From positions 1 to 47,611 of the forward strand of contig JAFSWT010000039.1 of assembly GCA_017444395.1 (NCBI GenBank): DNA of 47,611 nucleotides, in the 5' to 3' direction. Position 1 is the first letter of the stretch, and each line of letters starts with the position of its first letter. Source of the stretch: Schwartzia sp. (in: firmicutes). GTDB lineage: Bacteria > Bacillota > Negativicutes > Selenomonadales > Selenomonadaceae. Of this stretch, positions 7,722 through 15,984 are shown in pieces. Below the pieces are notes generated by a model that saw nothing but the letters and a program-made list of their open reading frames with translations, did no database searches and was not told where the DNA came from. The position numbers and the translations under genes are program-made.

Positions 7722-9605
7722 TTAAATCGGCTGCTCGGGCGCCGTATCCATCGCCATCGTCCCGCTCTTGACGGAGAAAGGCACCGTGTCAGAGAGGAAC
7801 GGATCGTTGTGGCTGGTCTCGAAGCGGAATACGAAGGCGTAATCCCCGTCGGGCAGCGGCTCATCCCGCAGAACCGCTTCGCTTTCCAGCGTGAACGCCT
7901 CGCCCTCCACGAGCTTCTCCGTCGAGTCGAGCACAAACATCGGTGTCACCACGTCGCCGGGACGGAGCCGTACGACTTCCCGGTCCACCATGCCGTTTCG
8001 CAGCACGCGGTACGCGCCGAGAATCTCGAACGTCTGCCGCTCCATGTCAAAGGCCGACTGAAGCTGGTATTTTTTCCCGTTCAGCCTGATGGGAGAAATG
8101 TAGATGTTGTAGTCCGGCTGCTGCTCTGCCAGCTCCATCAGGAGCGTGTGCCCGTTCAGCGCCGGCCACTGCCCGTCCAGTTCGTCCCGGAAAATGCCCC
8201 GTTCCCAATCAACGGAAATCTTGCTGTCGCTGCCCAGTCGCAGGAAATCATCGCCATAGGGGAGATACAGCGAGCACGCCGCACGGCTGACCACATTCAG
8301 CGCGTCGGGCGGAAGGGCCGCCGTCGCCATGTTGTTTTCGTCCAACGACACGGGGAAGCCTTGCAAGCTGCTCGTATCGAAAGCAAACCACGGCGTACCG
8401 TCTGCTTCGCCTGCCGCCATTTTGCCGTAAAGCGACGCGAAGGCATCGTTCGCGCCGATGAGCTTTCCGTATGCCTCGCTGGTTTCCTCCTGCCCGGACA
8501 GGTTGTAGTACACGGAAATCCCGTTCCCGTACCGCCGGTATTTTCCTCCGGCCTTGCAGACGACGGCCCGGCGGATTGCCTCTGCCACGGCGTCGGCACT
8601 CTTGACGCCCTCCATCGCCCCAGCCAGCGCGCCCAGATCCACCATCTCGAAGCCGCCGCCGATTTCCTCGTCGCCGCCCAGTTCGCCGTACCGCTCAACG
8701 CCATTCGCCACGCGGTCCAGCGCCGTGAAAAAATAGTTCGGGTCGGCCCCGGCCGCTTGAAGCGCCTCCGCGCCCAGCCTGCCGTACGCGTCGTTCAATG
8801 CGGGGAGCGCCGAGAGATCCAGCACGGAAAACGTCGCCATTTCCTGCGTCTCTTTCTCTGCGCAGCGGGCAAAATAGGTGTCGCAGATGATTTTCCCGAG
8901 GGCGGCCCCGTCCATGCCGGGATTCTTTGCCAGCGCGCCGAGCCATTCGGCGTAGTCAGTGCCGTGCCCCGGCATGAGCTCCTGCGACGCCGCCATATAG
9001 CGAGCGAATCCATGCAGGGAATTTGCCGTTTCGAGGCTCGCCATCAGGCAGGTGTCAAAGCAGACAAGATCCAACGGGGGATGCGCCGCGTCCGCTTGCA
9101 TCGCGCCGGCCAACGCGAGCCGCAGGGCGTTCAGCCCGATCGTCTCGTCGTGCCGCTCATCCCAGCAGACGCCGCCAAGGCTGCCACCGCCGTGATTCCA
9201 TATCACCAGCGCCCGATGGCCGGCCGGGCATTTTTCCCCGGCGAAGCGAAGAAAATCCCGGAGCGTAGTACCGTTTCCCATGCTGGTGTCCGGCAGCCGC
9301 TCCACCTCATGGAAGCCCGTGCTGTCGTAAATGTACCGCCCCAGCTCCTCCGAGGGGATTCCGTCGGTGTGCCACTTTTCCGCGCCGCCCGTCTGGATCG
9401 CCACCTTGACATTTTCCGGCAGCGGCACAGATCGCAGCTCCTCGAGATTCGCCGAGGCGAATTTCCCCTCGGTTTCCAGATCCGAGCCGCAGATATACCA
9501 ATAGATGGCCCATGTATCGGACGCCGCCGCACAAGCGGCGCCGCCCAAAAGGAATCCCGCCGCCAGGAAAACGGCAAGGCACAGGCGCAAAATCTTCTTG
9601 TTTAT
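7722..9605 (-). CDS. Secreted clostripain-family (C11) cysteine protease
   Basis: A caspase-fold cysteine peptidase of family C11, expected to act outside the cytoplasm. The His-Cys dyad is visible: His133 in WNHGGGSLGG and Cys181 in FDTCLMAS (numbered from the TTG at 9590). Length of about 625 residues fits the family with a C-terminal beta domain. The start is unusual. The first standard start in frame is TTG at 9590, but it lies 23 bases from the only good ribosome site, AAGGAAGG. Exactly eight bases after that site stands ATA at 9605, which would add INKKI and give a normal basic signal-peptide start before RLCLAVFLAAGFLL. Either an ATA start or a mutated ATG is possible. An in-frame stop lies two codons further up. 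Arg specificity is typical of clostripain but not shown here. Confidence 0.85.
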   Translation of the reverse strand: MNKKILRLCLAVFLAAGFLLGGAACAAASDTWAIYWYICGSDLETEGKFASANLEELRSVPLPENVKVAIQTGGAEKWHTDGIPSEELGRYIYDSTGFHEVERLPDTSMGNGTTLRDFLRFAGEKCPAGHRALVIWNHGGGSLGGVCWDERHDETIGLNALRLALAGAMQADAAHPPLDLVCFDTCLMASLETANSLHGFARYMAASQELMPGHGTDYAEWLGALAKNPGMDGAALGKIICDTYFARCAEKETQEMATFSVLDLSALPALNDAYGRLGAEALQAAGADPNYFFTALDRVANGVERYGELGGDEEIGGGFEMVDLGALAGAMEGVKSADAVAEAIRRAVVCKAGGKYRRYGNGISVYYNLSGQEETSEAYGKLIGANDAFASLYGKMAAGEADGTPWFAFDTSSLQGFPVSLDENNMATAALPPDALNVVSRAACSLYLPYGDDFLRLGSDSKISVDWERGIFRDELDGQWPALNGHTLLMELAEQQPDYNIYISPIRLNGKKYQLQSAFDMERQTFEILGAYRVLRNGMVDREVVRLRPGDVVTPMFVLDSTEKLVEGEAFTLESEAVLRDEPLPDGDYAFVFRFETSHNDPFLSDTVPFSVKSGTMAMDTAPEQPI

Positions 9606-9731
9606 CGTTCAATCCTTCCTTTCCCATGGTATACCAATCCCGGCATCGTGACGTCGTCGGAAAGCTCCGGGCTGTCCGCGTGATGGTTCACCGTGTCTCG
9701 TACTGCCGCGAGAATTTTTAATCTGAGAGTA

Positions 9732-10184
9732 TCAGTCCCGAATCTCGCACTCGATCTTGGTGATGATGCCGTTCTCCACCTCGAACTCCATCTTGAGCTG
9801 GCCGTCATGGCTGTAATACTTGTACTCGGTATCGCCGAATTCGATCTCCACCCGGTCGGCCTCGCCGTACTTCTCCGACAACACATCGGCGCTCATGCCG
9901 ACCTTTACCCCGGCCGGGGTGGCGGCGGCGCAGTGCTCGTCGGCCTCAATCTCATGCACGATGCCCGGCGCCTTCTTCTTCGTGTCAATGACAACGCCGT
10001 TCCCAAAGGTCATGCCGTTCTTCTTCTCAAACACGGGGGCGCCGAAAGCGGTTTTCGCTTCCTCTACCGTCGCGCCGGGGGCAATCCCGCCGATCGCGAT
10101 TTCCTCGCTGGGCAGCGACGCCAGCGCCGTCGTCGCCGTCATCATCATACCTGCCGCAATGGCTGCCGTCAAAAGCTTTTTCAT
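9732..10184 (-). CDS. Small secreted protein with two BamE-like/DUF-type repeats, function unknown
   Basis: 150 residues. A signal peptide (MKKLLTAAIAAG, cleavage near ALA-S at about residue 22) is followed by a duplicated module: IGGIAPGATVEEAKTAFG, then GVKVGMSADVLSEKYG. This pattern (Gly, turn, short helix, YG or FG) resembles the alpha-beta repeats of SmpA/BamE and related export domains, but similarity is by eye only. The C-terminal strand pair KYYSHDGQLKMEFEV and KIECEIRD closes the fold. The ATG at 10184 has AGGAGGG seven bases upstream; 32 open codons further up are rejected because the signal peptide starts here. It shares direction with the protease downstream but has its own promoter. 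No lipobox, so it should be periplasmic or secreted. Confidence 0.75.
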   Translation of the reverse strand: MKKLLTAAIAAGMMMTATTALASLPSEEIAIGGIAPGATVEEAKTAFGAPVFEKKNGMTFGNGVVIDTKKKAPGIVHEIEADEHCAAATPAGVKVGMSADVLSEKYGEADRVEIEFGDTEYKYYSHDGQLKMEFEVENGIITKIECEIRD

Positions 10185-10290
10185 ACCAAAACCCTCCTGT
10201 ATAGATAGATGTGGCTCCAATCCGCCGGATGACGAATCTTCTGCCGGTTTTCCGGGGGACGTCTCTGTTTTTCGGCCCACCGTTTATCTA

Positions 10291-10313
10291 ATTATACACG
10301 AAAAAGCCCAAAA
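10291..10313 (-). promoter_or_regulatory. Candidate promoter of the small secreted protein gene
   Basis: A perfect TATAAT lies at 10296-10291 on the minus strand, giving a leader of about 100 bases before the ATG at 10184. No good -35 hexamer stands 16-18 bases upstream, so the promoter may need an activator or rely on the A/T-rich context. Confidence 0.45.
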
Positions 10314-10341
10314 ATGTGTCGCCTTCTAAAATTTTTCTTTC

Positions 10342-10355
10342 GTAACAAATATTAC
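10342..10355 (+). promoter_or_regulatory. Candidate Crp/Fnr-type (HcpR-like) operator of hcp
   Basis: GTAACAAATATTAC is an inverted repeat (GTAAC, 4-base spacer, ATTAC; one mismatch). From memory, HcpR regulators of some Firmicutes use GTAAC-N4-GTTAC boxes. Its centre is 41.5 bases before the expected start site (about 10390) set by a TAAACT -10 at 10379-10384. That is the standard class II activator geometry. A Crp/Fnr gene lies in the same operon. Confidence 0.5.
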
Positions 10356-10378
10356 AGACTTTATCCACCGGAAACCGG

Positions 10379-10384
10379 TAAACT
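10379..10384 (+). promoter_or_regulatory. Candidate -10 box of the hcp promoter
   Basis: TAAACT matches the -10 consensus at four of six positions. There is no recognisable -35, as expected when an activator sits at -41.5. It overlaps the end of a small inverted repeat, ACCGG/CCGGT at 10367-10379. Confidence 0.4.
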
Positions 10385-10423
10385 TTTCCCCAAACCAACA
10401 TCAATTTAGCGGGAGGAGATTTC

Positions 10424-12055
10424 ATGGAGAACAGGATGTTTTGCTTTCAGTGTCAGGAGACCGCGGGGGGAAAAGGCTGCACGATGATGGGTGTCTGCGG
10501 GAAAGCGCCGGATGTTGCCGCCATGCAGGACCTGCTCGTCTATGTCACCAAGGGGCTGGGCGCCGTCACCACGCGAGTCCGCGAGGAAGGCGGGACGGTG
10601 TCCCGGGACATCAACCACCTGGTGACGCTGAACCTCTTTGTCACCATCACCAACGCGAATTTCGACCGCGAGGCCATCATTTCCCGCATCGAAAAGACGA
10701 TCGCCACGCGCAACGAGCTGGTCGCCGGCCTCAGGGACAGCAGCGGCCTTCCCGAGGCGGCGACCTGGTCCGGGGCGCGGACGGCTTTCGAGGAAAAGGC
10801 GAAAACCGTCGGCGTCCTCCGCACGGAAAACGAGGATGTCCGCAGTCTGCGCGAGCTCATCACCTACGGCTTGAAAGGCCTGTCGGCCTACCTGAAACAC
10901 GCGAACGTCCTCGGCAAGGAGGATGAGACCATCGATGCCTTCCAGCAGGCGACGCTGGCCAAGCTGCTGGACGACAGCCTCGGCGCGGAAGCGCTGACGG
11001 GGCTGGCCCTCGCCGCCGGAGAGCAGGGCGTCAAGGCGATGGCGCTCCTCGACGCCGCCAACACCGAGACCTACGGGCAGCCGGAAATCACCACCGTGGA
11101 TCTGGGCGTGCGGCAAAATCCCGGCATCCTGATCTCGGGCCATGACCTGCTGGACCTTGAAATGCTGCTGGAGCAGACGAAAGGCACCGGCGTCGATGTC
11201 TATACCCACGGCGAGATGTTGCCGGCCCATTATTATCCGAAGTTCAAGAAATACTCCCATTTCGCCGGCAACTACGGGAACGCCTGGTGGATGCAGAAAG
11301 AGGAATTCGAGGCCTTTGGCGGCCCCATCCTGATGACCACGAACTGCGTCGTACCGCCGAAGGATTCCTATAAGGGCCGCCTGTTCACTACCGGCGCGAC
11401 GGGCTTCCCCGGTTGCGTCCATATTGAGATTAAGGACGGCAAAAAGGACTTCACGCCGCTGATCGAGCTGGCGAAGAAATGCCCGCCGCCCCGGGAACTG
11501 GAACAGGGGACGATTACCGGCGGCTTTGCCCACGCCCAGGTCTTCGCCCTGGCGGACAAAGTGGTGGAGGCCGTGAAGTCCGGCGCCATCCGGAAATTCA
11601 TCGTCATGGCCGGATGCGACGGCCGGATGAAATCCCGGAGCTACTACGAGGAATTCGCCCGGGCGCTGCCCAAGGACACAGTCATCCTCACAGCGGGCTG
11701 CGCCAAGTACAAGTATATCAAGCTCCCGCTGGGCGACATCGGCGGCATCCCGCGAGTGCTGGACGCGGGGCAGTGCAACGACTCCTACTCCCTCGCGCTC
11801 ATCGCCCTGAAACTGAAGGAGGTCTTTGGCCTCGACGACATCAATCAGTTGCCGGTCGTCTACAACATCGCCTGGTACGAGCAAAAGGCGGTCATCGTCC
11901 TGTTGGCGCTGCTCTTCCTTGGCGTGAAGAACATCCATCTCGGCCCGACGCTGCCGGCCTTCCTCTCCCCGAATGTGGCCAATGTCCTGGTGGAGAAGTT
12001 CGGCATCGGCGGCATCACCGACGTAAAGGCGGACCTCAAAGCTATGGTCGGCTGA
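10424..12055 (+). CDS. hcp: Hybrid cluster protein (hydroxylamine reductase)
   Basis: A 543-residue Hcp. The family carries a [4Fe-4S] cubane and a hybrid Fe-S-O cluster, reduces hydroxylamine in vitro and is implicated in NO reduction and nitrosative-stress defence in anaerobes. The N-terminal cluster ligands are Cys7, Cys10, Cys19 and Cys25 (CX2CX8CX5C), the short-N-terminus form typical of strict anaerobes. Downstream hybrid-cluster regions are present, for example [36 protein letters not shown] and AGCAKYKY. The ATG at 10424 has GGAGGAG seven bases upstream. It is the first gene of an operon with a Crp/Fnr regulator (27-base gap) and a ferredoxin-like protein, which may regulate it and supply electrons. 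Full length, no defects seen. Confidence 0.97.
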   Translation: MENRMFCFQCQETAGGKGCTMMGVCGKAPDVAAMQDLLVYVTKGLGAVTTRVREEGGTVSRDINHLVTLNLFVTITNANFDREAIISRIEKTIATRNELVAGLRDSSGLPEAATWSGARTAFEEKAKTVGVLRTENEDVRSLRELITYGLKGLSAYLKHANVLGKEDETIDAFQQATLAKLLDDSLGAEALTGLALAAGEQGVKAMALLDAANTETYGQPEITTVDLGVRQNPGILISGHDLLDLEMLLEQTKGTGVDVYTHGEMLPAHYYPKFKKYSHFAGNYGNAWWMQKEEFEAFGGPILMTTNCVVPPKDSYKGRLFTTGATGFPGCVHIEIKDGKKDFTPLIELAKKCPPPRELEQGTITGGFAHAQVFALADKVVEAVKSGAIRKFIVMAGCDGRMKSRSYYEEFARALPKDTVILTAGCAKYKYIKLPLGDIGGIPRVLDAGQCNDSYSLALIALKLKEVFGLDDINQLPVVYNIAWYEQKAVIVLLALLFLGVKNIHLGPTLPAFLSPNVANVLVEKFGIGGITDVKADLKAMVG

Positions 12056-12082
12056 TAATCGCCTGACAGAAAGGAAACGGCC

Positions 12083-12778
12083 ATGACGCAAACCGATAAA
12101 CAAGCCGTATGGGAAATCCTGCGGCGAAATCCGCTGGTCGCGGGACTCAGCGAAGCGGAACGGGAAGAATTCATCGCCGCCAGCAACGCCAAAGCGCTGA
12201 CGTATGAAAAGAACGGAACGGTCTTCCACGAGGGGGACCGTCCCACCTTCCTGTATATCCTGCTGTCGGGTGCCGTCCATATCCAAAAGAGCGCCTTTTC
12301 CGGCCGTCCGGTCCTGCTGGCGACGGTGGACACGCCCGGCGATATGTTCGGCGAGGTGTACCTCTTCCTGAAGCAGCCCTATGACATCAGCGTCGAAGCC
12401 GCCACCGAGACACGGGTTCTGGCGTTGCCCGGCGCCGCCTTTGACGGGGACGGGCCGCCCGTTTCCCACGTCCAATTCCGGTTGCAGCGGAATCTGCTGG
12501 CCGTCTTCGCCCGCAAGGCCTACGCGCTGAACCGGAAATTGCAGGTGCTGGCCGCCGGCAGCCTGCGGGAAAAACTGGCGCGGCTTCTGTTTCAGGAAAT
12601 GGACGCCAGCGGCGTCACCGAGTTTGCTGTCAACCGCGAAACGATGGCGGACTGGCTCGCGGTGACGCGCCCCTCCCTGTCCCGGGAGCTGGGCGCCCTG
12701 CACCGGGAGGGTATCCTCCGCGTGGACGGCCGCCGGATCGCCGTGGCGGATTGGGAAAGATTCGAGCAGTATTTATGA
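12083..12778 (+). CDS. Crp/Fnr-family transcription regulator, probably HcpR-like
   Basis: 231 residues. The N-terminal cyclic-nucleotide-binding fold spans about residues 20-135 (GAVHIQKSAFSGRPVLLATV, then GDMFGEVYLF). A dimer helix follows, then a winged helix-turn-helix at about 170-225, with recognition region NRETMADWLAVTRPSLSREL. No Cys cluster like that of Fnr is visible, so oxygen sensing by Fe-S is unlikely. Members next to hcp in anaerobes (HcpR) activate hcp in response to nitrosative stress; that role is inferred from position and from the candidate operator at 10342-10355. The start has AAAGGAAA upstream. It sits 27 bases after hcp, so it would be autoregulated. Confidence 0.9.
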   Translation: MTQTDKQAVWEILRRNPLVAGLSEAEREEFIAASNAKALTYEKNGTVFHEGDRPTFLYILLSGAVHIQKSAFSGRPVLLATVDTPGDMFGEVYLFLKQPYDISVEAATETRVLALPGAAFDGDGPPVSHVQFRLQRNLLAVFARKAYALNRKLQVLAAGSLREKLARLLFQEMDASGVTEFAVNRETMADWLAVTRPSLSRELGALHREGILRVDGRRIAVADWERFEQYL

Positions 12779-12791
12779 GGGAGCGAGACTA

Positions 12792-13577
12792 TTGATTCGG
12801 AAAATCGTATCCATTGACGAAGAAAAATGCACCGGCTGCGGCCTTTGCGCCGATGCCTGCCATGAGGACGCCATCCGGATGGAAAACGGAAAGGCGCGCC
12901 TCATAAAAGACGACTACTGCGACGGGCTGGGGGACTGCCTTCCCGCCTGCCCCGCCGGCGCCATCTCCATCATCGAGCGCGAGGCGGCCGCCTATTGCAA
13001 GGATTCGCTTCGCGAACCTTCGCATATAACAGGCTCTAATTCGCTGCGCTCACAAGAGCCTGTAATAGATGAAGCGGCGGTCATGGCGAGAAAGAAATCG
13101 CCGGCGAAACCGGCGCCCTTTGCCTGCCCCGGCATGATGGCGAAAATGCTGAACGGGCCAAAGAAAGGACCGGCCGATGACGCGCCGCGTTCCCCGGCAA
13201 CCGCCGTCAGCGAGCTTCGCAACTGGCCGGTGCAAATCCAGCTTGCCCCGGTGAAAGCGCCTTACTTCGACGGGGCGCGGCTCTTGATTGCCGCCGACTG
13301 CACCGCCTACGCGTGCGTGGGCTTTCATCAGACATTCCTGCGCGGCAAGACCGCGCTCATCGGCTGCCCCAAGCTCGATCCCGTGGATTACGCGGAAAAG
13401 CTCACCGAAATCCTGCGGCAAAACGAAATCGAGAGCATCCACATCGTCCGCATGGAAGTCCCCTGCTGCGGCGGCCTGGAACACGCCGTCAGGACGGCCC
13501 TCCAAAAGAGCGGCAAAACGATTCCCTGGCGGGTTACGGTTCTTTCACTGGAGGGGACCATCCTCGACGAAAAGTGA
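12792..13577 (+). CDS. Ferredoxin-like 4Fe-4S protein with a C-terminal Cys-rich domain
   Basis: 261 residues. Two 4Fe-4S motifs lie in the first 65 residues: CTGCGLCADACHEDAI and CDGLGDCLPACPAGAI. A C-terminal domain (about 110-261) has further Cys residues (FACPGMMA, ADCTAYACVGFH, IGCPKLD, VPCCGG) that could bind a cluster. This family often accompanies hcp; it may pass electrons to Hcp, but that is inferred. The start is TTG at 12792; its GAGGGAG site overlaps the stop codon of the regulator gene, so the two are translationally coupled. Odd: residues 69-92 (12996-13067) split what reads as EREAAAY|DEAAV, and the DNA there is a palindromic repeat; see that entry. Confidence 0.88.
   Translation: MIRKIVSIDEEKCTGCGLCADACHEDAIRMENGKARLIKDDYCDGLGDCLPACPAGAISIIEREAAAYCKDSLREPSHITGSNSLRSQEPVIDEAAVMARKKSPAKPAPFACPGMMAKMLNGPKKGPADDAPRSPATAVSELRNWPVQIQLAPVKAPYFDGARLLIAADCTAYACVGFHQTFLRGKTALIGCPKLDPVDYAEKLTEILRQNEIESIHIVRMEVPCCGGLEHAVRTALQKSGKTIPWRVTVLSLEGTILDEK
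12996..13067 (+). repeat. Probable in-frame palindromic repeat insertion within the ferredoxin-like gene
   Basis: These 72 bases add exactly 24 codons. They contain ACAGGCTCT (13029-13037) paired with AGAGCCTGT (13055-13063), and a smaller hairpin, TTCGC-TTC-GCGAA, near 13004-13016. Without them the protein would read EREAAAYDEAAV, which I recall as the normal continuous sequence in relatives. The segment lies in the linker between the ferredoxin and C-terminal domains, where an insert could be tolerated, much like palindromic elements inserted in Rickettsia genes. Confidence 0.6.
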
Positions 13578-13757
13578 ACGTCGTCAGACGTTACCGCGGC
13601 AAGGAATCCGCAAGGGTTCCGCAACAAAGCGGTAGCAGGGCAGACTTTCCTCCGGCACCCTGTTCCCCCGTCGAACCGGGGACAGGGAAACACATCCAGC
13701 CGGTCTTCAACACAGAAATTCCGCCTCCGTCGGGTAAACCCGTCGCAAAACAAACAC
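13578..13757. other. Intergenic region, nothing coding
   Basis: About 180 bases between convergent genes. A short inverted repeat, AACGTC/GACGTT (13577-13592), overlaps the end of the ferredoxin-like gene. I see no gene or known RNA motif. Confidence 0.4.
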
Positions 13758-13793
13758 GCCCCCGCACCGCAAAAATAAACGCGGTACGGGGGC
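13758..13793. terminator. Shared terminator hairpin between convergent genes
   Basis: GCCCCCGCACCGC (13758-13770) pairs with GCGGTACGGGGGC (13781-13793), one mismatch, over a 10-base A-rich loop. On the minus strand it is followed by a T-rich tail (TGTTTGTTTTG), fitting the end of the ATPase gene at 13856; in the plus direction the tail is weaker (AGTTTAC). Confidence 0.65.
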
Positions 13794-13855
13794 AGTTTAC
13801 ATTCGTTCAATATTGAAGTTTTTTAGCAGCGCCATCCTCCGTCCCGTTTCTTTCG

Positions 13856-15289
13856 CTATTTAACGGGTTCCCCGGGACGACAAGCACCGGCACCCATCAT
13901 ATCTTCCAATGTCGCCAGCACGACCTCACCGGCCTGGCTGCTCGCACGGAGCCCCTGGGTGAAGCCGGCTTTGGAGAAAATCACATATCGGCAGTTTTTT
14001 CCTCCGGCGAAAACGGTCGCGTAATGACGCAGGCGATCCAATTCATCGCGGCCTGTCTTTGTATTCCGGTATTTGCAGGATCCAATCAGGTAGGACGTCT
14101 CGCCCGATGCTTCGAGTATTTCCCCCACGATGTCAATCTCAATTTCCTTTTTTTCCGATGGATCGTTTCCCCACCACCGGCCCAGGGAAAGGAGTTCATA
14201 GGAAGCGTTATTGGCGTAGTACAAAAGGTAATCATGGCACATGCGCTCAAAAACGAGCCCCATGAATTCCGGGAGATACGGCTTTATGACTTTGCCATAG
14301 ACCTGCCTGATTCTTCCCGACGCAATCAGCGCGGTATGCTTCGGCACAAAACGGTACCAAAACCGGAAAAAGCTGTCACCAATGGAATAGATGGTCTTTT
14401 TCGAGGTTGCCTTTGCCAGCGGCCGTTCTTTTTTCACAATGCCCAGTTCTATGAGGACCGTGAGATATTTGGCGCACACTGCGGCGTCGATTTTGCACTG
14501 GGAGGCTATTTCCGAAATTTTGGAAGCCCCTTCCGCAATAGCGGACAAGATATCGCTATACAGGGCAGGCTCCCTGAGTTCCTGCTTCAAAAGGTTTTCC
14601 GGCTCTTCATAGAGATAGCTGGCCCGGTCAAAAAGATTTTCCATCAGGGCTTCATCAACACTGTCACGGACATTCAATTTGTTAATGTAATGGGGGATGC
14701 CCCCGGTGATGCCATAGACAAGCGCACTCTGTTCCGGGGAAAGGTTCGGGCAGAACAGGGCCGTTTCCCGATAGGTGAGGGGTTCCAGCCTGAGTTGACC
14801 TGTCCTGCGTCCATATAAAGGACTTGCCTCGCCCAGGACCTGCTTTTCCATGAAACTCATGGACGAGCCGCATAATATCAGATACAGCTTTGTCCCGCCC
14901 CAGTCATGGTCAATCGTATGCTGCAACAGAGAAGATATTGCTTCTTCGGCTTTTGCCAAATAGGGGTATTCGTCAATCACAAAAATCAGGCGCCTGTCCC
15001 GGGACAACCGGCTGATTTCTCTCAAAGCGTCATCAAAACTCTGGTATAGAGGAAACGTGTCTGCTTCCGGTTCCTTGCATACATGTATGGCCTGGGAAAG
15101 GGCGGACAAGTTTTTGTTTGCGGTCGCTTGCAGGGCGGAAAAATATATTACCGGCTTGTCCTGGCAAAACGCGTTGATGAGCGCGGTCTTGCCGACCCGC
15201 CTCCTGCCATAGACGATGATGCACTCAAAGGCATCGCTTTCGTACCACTGGTTCATTTTTTCCAATTCTTTTTCCCGGCAGTAGAACAT
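13856..15289 (-). CDS. AAA ATPase with DUF234-type C-terminal domain
   Basis: 477 residues, a single-protein STAND-like ATPase of the ATPase_2 group. Walker A is GRRRVGKTALI near residues 29-39 and Walker B is RRLIFVIDEYPYL near 99-111. A winged-helix segment follows at about 245-300 (ISEIASQCKIDAAVCAKYL). The C-terminal part has a nuclease-like pattern, EIEIDIVGE and IGSCKYRN, as in DUF234. Biological roles for this group are poorly known; mobile or defence-related functions have been suggested. G+C looks lower than in neighbouring genes, and a decayed DUF4143 ATPase lies just upstream, so horizontal acquisition is likely. The ATG at 15289 has only a weak ribosome site (AAAGGATCC). Three tandem 15-bp repeats stand upstream. 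Confidence 0.85.
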   Translation of the reverse strand: MFYCREKELEKMNQWYESDAFECIIVYGRRRVGKTALINAFCQDKPVIYFSALQATANKNLSALSQAIHVCKEPEADTFPLYQSFDDALREISRLSRDRRLIFVIDEYPYLAKAEEAISSLLQHTIDHDWGGTKLYLILCGSSMSFMEKQVLGEASPLYGRRTGQLRLEPLTYRETALFCPNLSPEQSALVYGITGGIPHYINKLNVRDSVDEALMENLFDRASYLYEEPENLLKQELREPALYSDILSAIAEGASKISEIASQCKIDAAVCAKYLTVLIELGIVKKERPLAKATSKKTIYSIGDSFFRFWYRFVPKHTALIASGRIRQVYGKVIKPYLPEFMGLVFERMCHDYLLYYANNASYELLSLGRWWGNDPSEKKEIEIDIVGEILEASGETSYLIGSCKYRNTKTGRDELDRLRHYATVFAGGKNCRYVIFSKAGFTQGLRASSQAGEVVLATLEDMMGAGACRPGEPVK

Positions 15290-15310
15290 GATGGATCCTT
15301 TCCTGAAATT

Positions 15311-15355
15311 ACTAACTCACAATTTACTAACTTACGATTCACTAACTTACGATTC
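15311..15355 (-). repeat. Three tandem 15-bp repeats upstream of the ATPase gene
   Basis: Plus-strand units are ACTAACTCACAATTT (15311-15325) and then ACTAACTTACGATTC twice (15326-15340, 15341-15355). The last two are identical; the first differs at three positions. They start 22 bases before the ATPase start codon in its leader or promoter, the place for an operator or a repeat-borne regulatory site. Spacing of 1.4 helical turns is unlike CRISPR. Confidence 0.75.
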
Positions 15356-15452
15356 AATAATTATACCGGCTTTGAAAACGCTTGTCAACTTAACCGATGC
15401 CATCACCCCCGACGAGCCGGATAAGCAACGGCGGCGATATAGAAACCAATTT

Positions 15453-15476
15453 AGCCGCGCCTTCATAGACGCGGCT
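15453..15476 (+). terminator. Small hairpin with short T-run
   Basis: AGCCGCG (15453-15459) pairs with CGCGGCT (15470-15476), followed by TTTA. It could be a remnant terminator. No intact rightward gene ends here. Confidence 0.35.
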
Positions 15477-15539
15477 TTTACGTTCATCCGGGACGTTTCT
15501 CTGCGGTTGACCAAGTCTTTTGCCGGAATGCTCCGGGAG

Positions 15540-15771
15540 TCATATGTATTCCATAGGCAGCGCCAATGTGCTCTCGTTCAGGTAAAGTGGCCGGTCGTAG
15601 AGGCAGAGGACAATGCCCGTCCCGCGCTGGCACCGGGAATCCGGTTGATGGCATCGATGGCCCGTGTCATGTCCAGCCGGGGATTCGCGGACATCTTGAT
15701 CTCTACCGGGTAAATCGTCTCCCCGTCCTCGATCAGCCGATCGATTTTCGCAATTCCGGTTGCCCCATCTC
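15540..15771 (-). pseudogene. Frameshifted C-terminal remnant of a DUF4143 AAA ATPase
   Basis: On the minus strand one frame reads AKIDRLIEDGETIYPVEIK then SANPRLDMTRAIDAINRIPG. It then shifts to another frame reading TGIVLCLYDRPLYLNES and LALPMEYI, and stops at TGA (15542-15540). Together these match the usual end of ATP-binding proteins with a DUF4143 domain, including its nuclease-like VEIK segment. The shift falls near 15625. The N-terminal ATPase part is missing. This is a decayed gene; the intact ATPase at 13856-15289 belongs to a different subfamily (DUF234). Confidence 0.75.
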
Positions 15772-15794
15772 AGATAGTGGACTAATGGGCTGGT

Positions 15795-15984
15795 TCATTC
15801 AGGACCGACGGGTTTCAATCGGACAGCTGTCCATTGTTTTCTGGTGGAATGGATGTGTAATCGTATATGCTCGGGTGTCATGGATGGCAGGCGTGCAGAG
15901 GCTCCTGGCGATATATCGCTCAGGGCCTCTTGCACGTATAAGTTGCCCTCCGGGAGTGCATCTCGGTGCTTTTCAAAGAGGGTC
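15795..15984 (-). pseudogene. Short open remnant of unknown origin
   Basis: A minus-strand frame between a TAA near 15985 and a TGA at 15797-15795 encodes about 62 residues, including LFEKHRDALPEGNLYV, MTPEHIRLHIHSTRKQW and a basic C-terminus (VRLKPVGPE). It has no start codon near a ribosome site. The sequence looks protein-like, perhaps the end of a transposase or recombinase, but I cannot assign it. With the DUF4143 remnant it fills the gap before polC. Confidence 0.3.

Noticed and set aside
10406-12703. 765-codon open frame on the minus strand opposite hcp and its regulator
   Set aside because: It crosses two well-supported plus-strand genes and their gap, and its translation is Gly/Arg/Gln-rich without domains.
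15311-15355. Possible CRISPR array
   Set aside because: The 15-bp units are contiguous, with no spacers, only three copies and no cas genes nearby.
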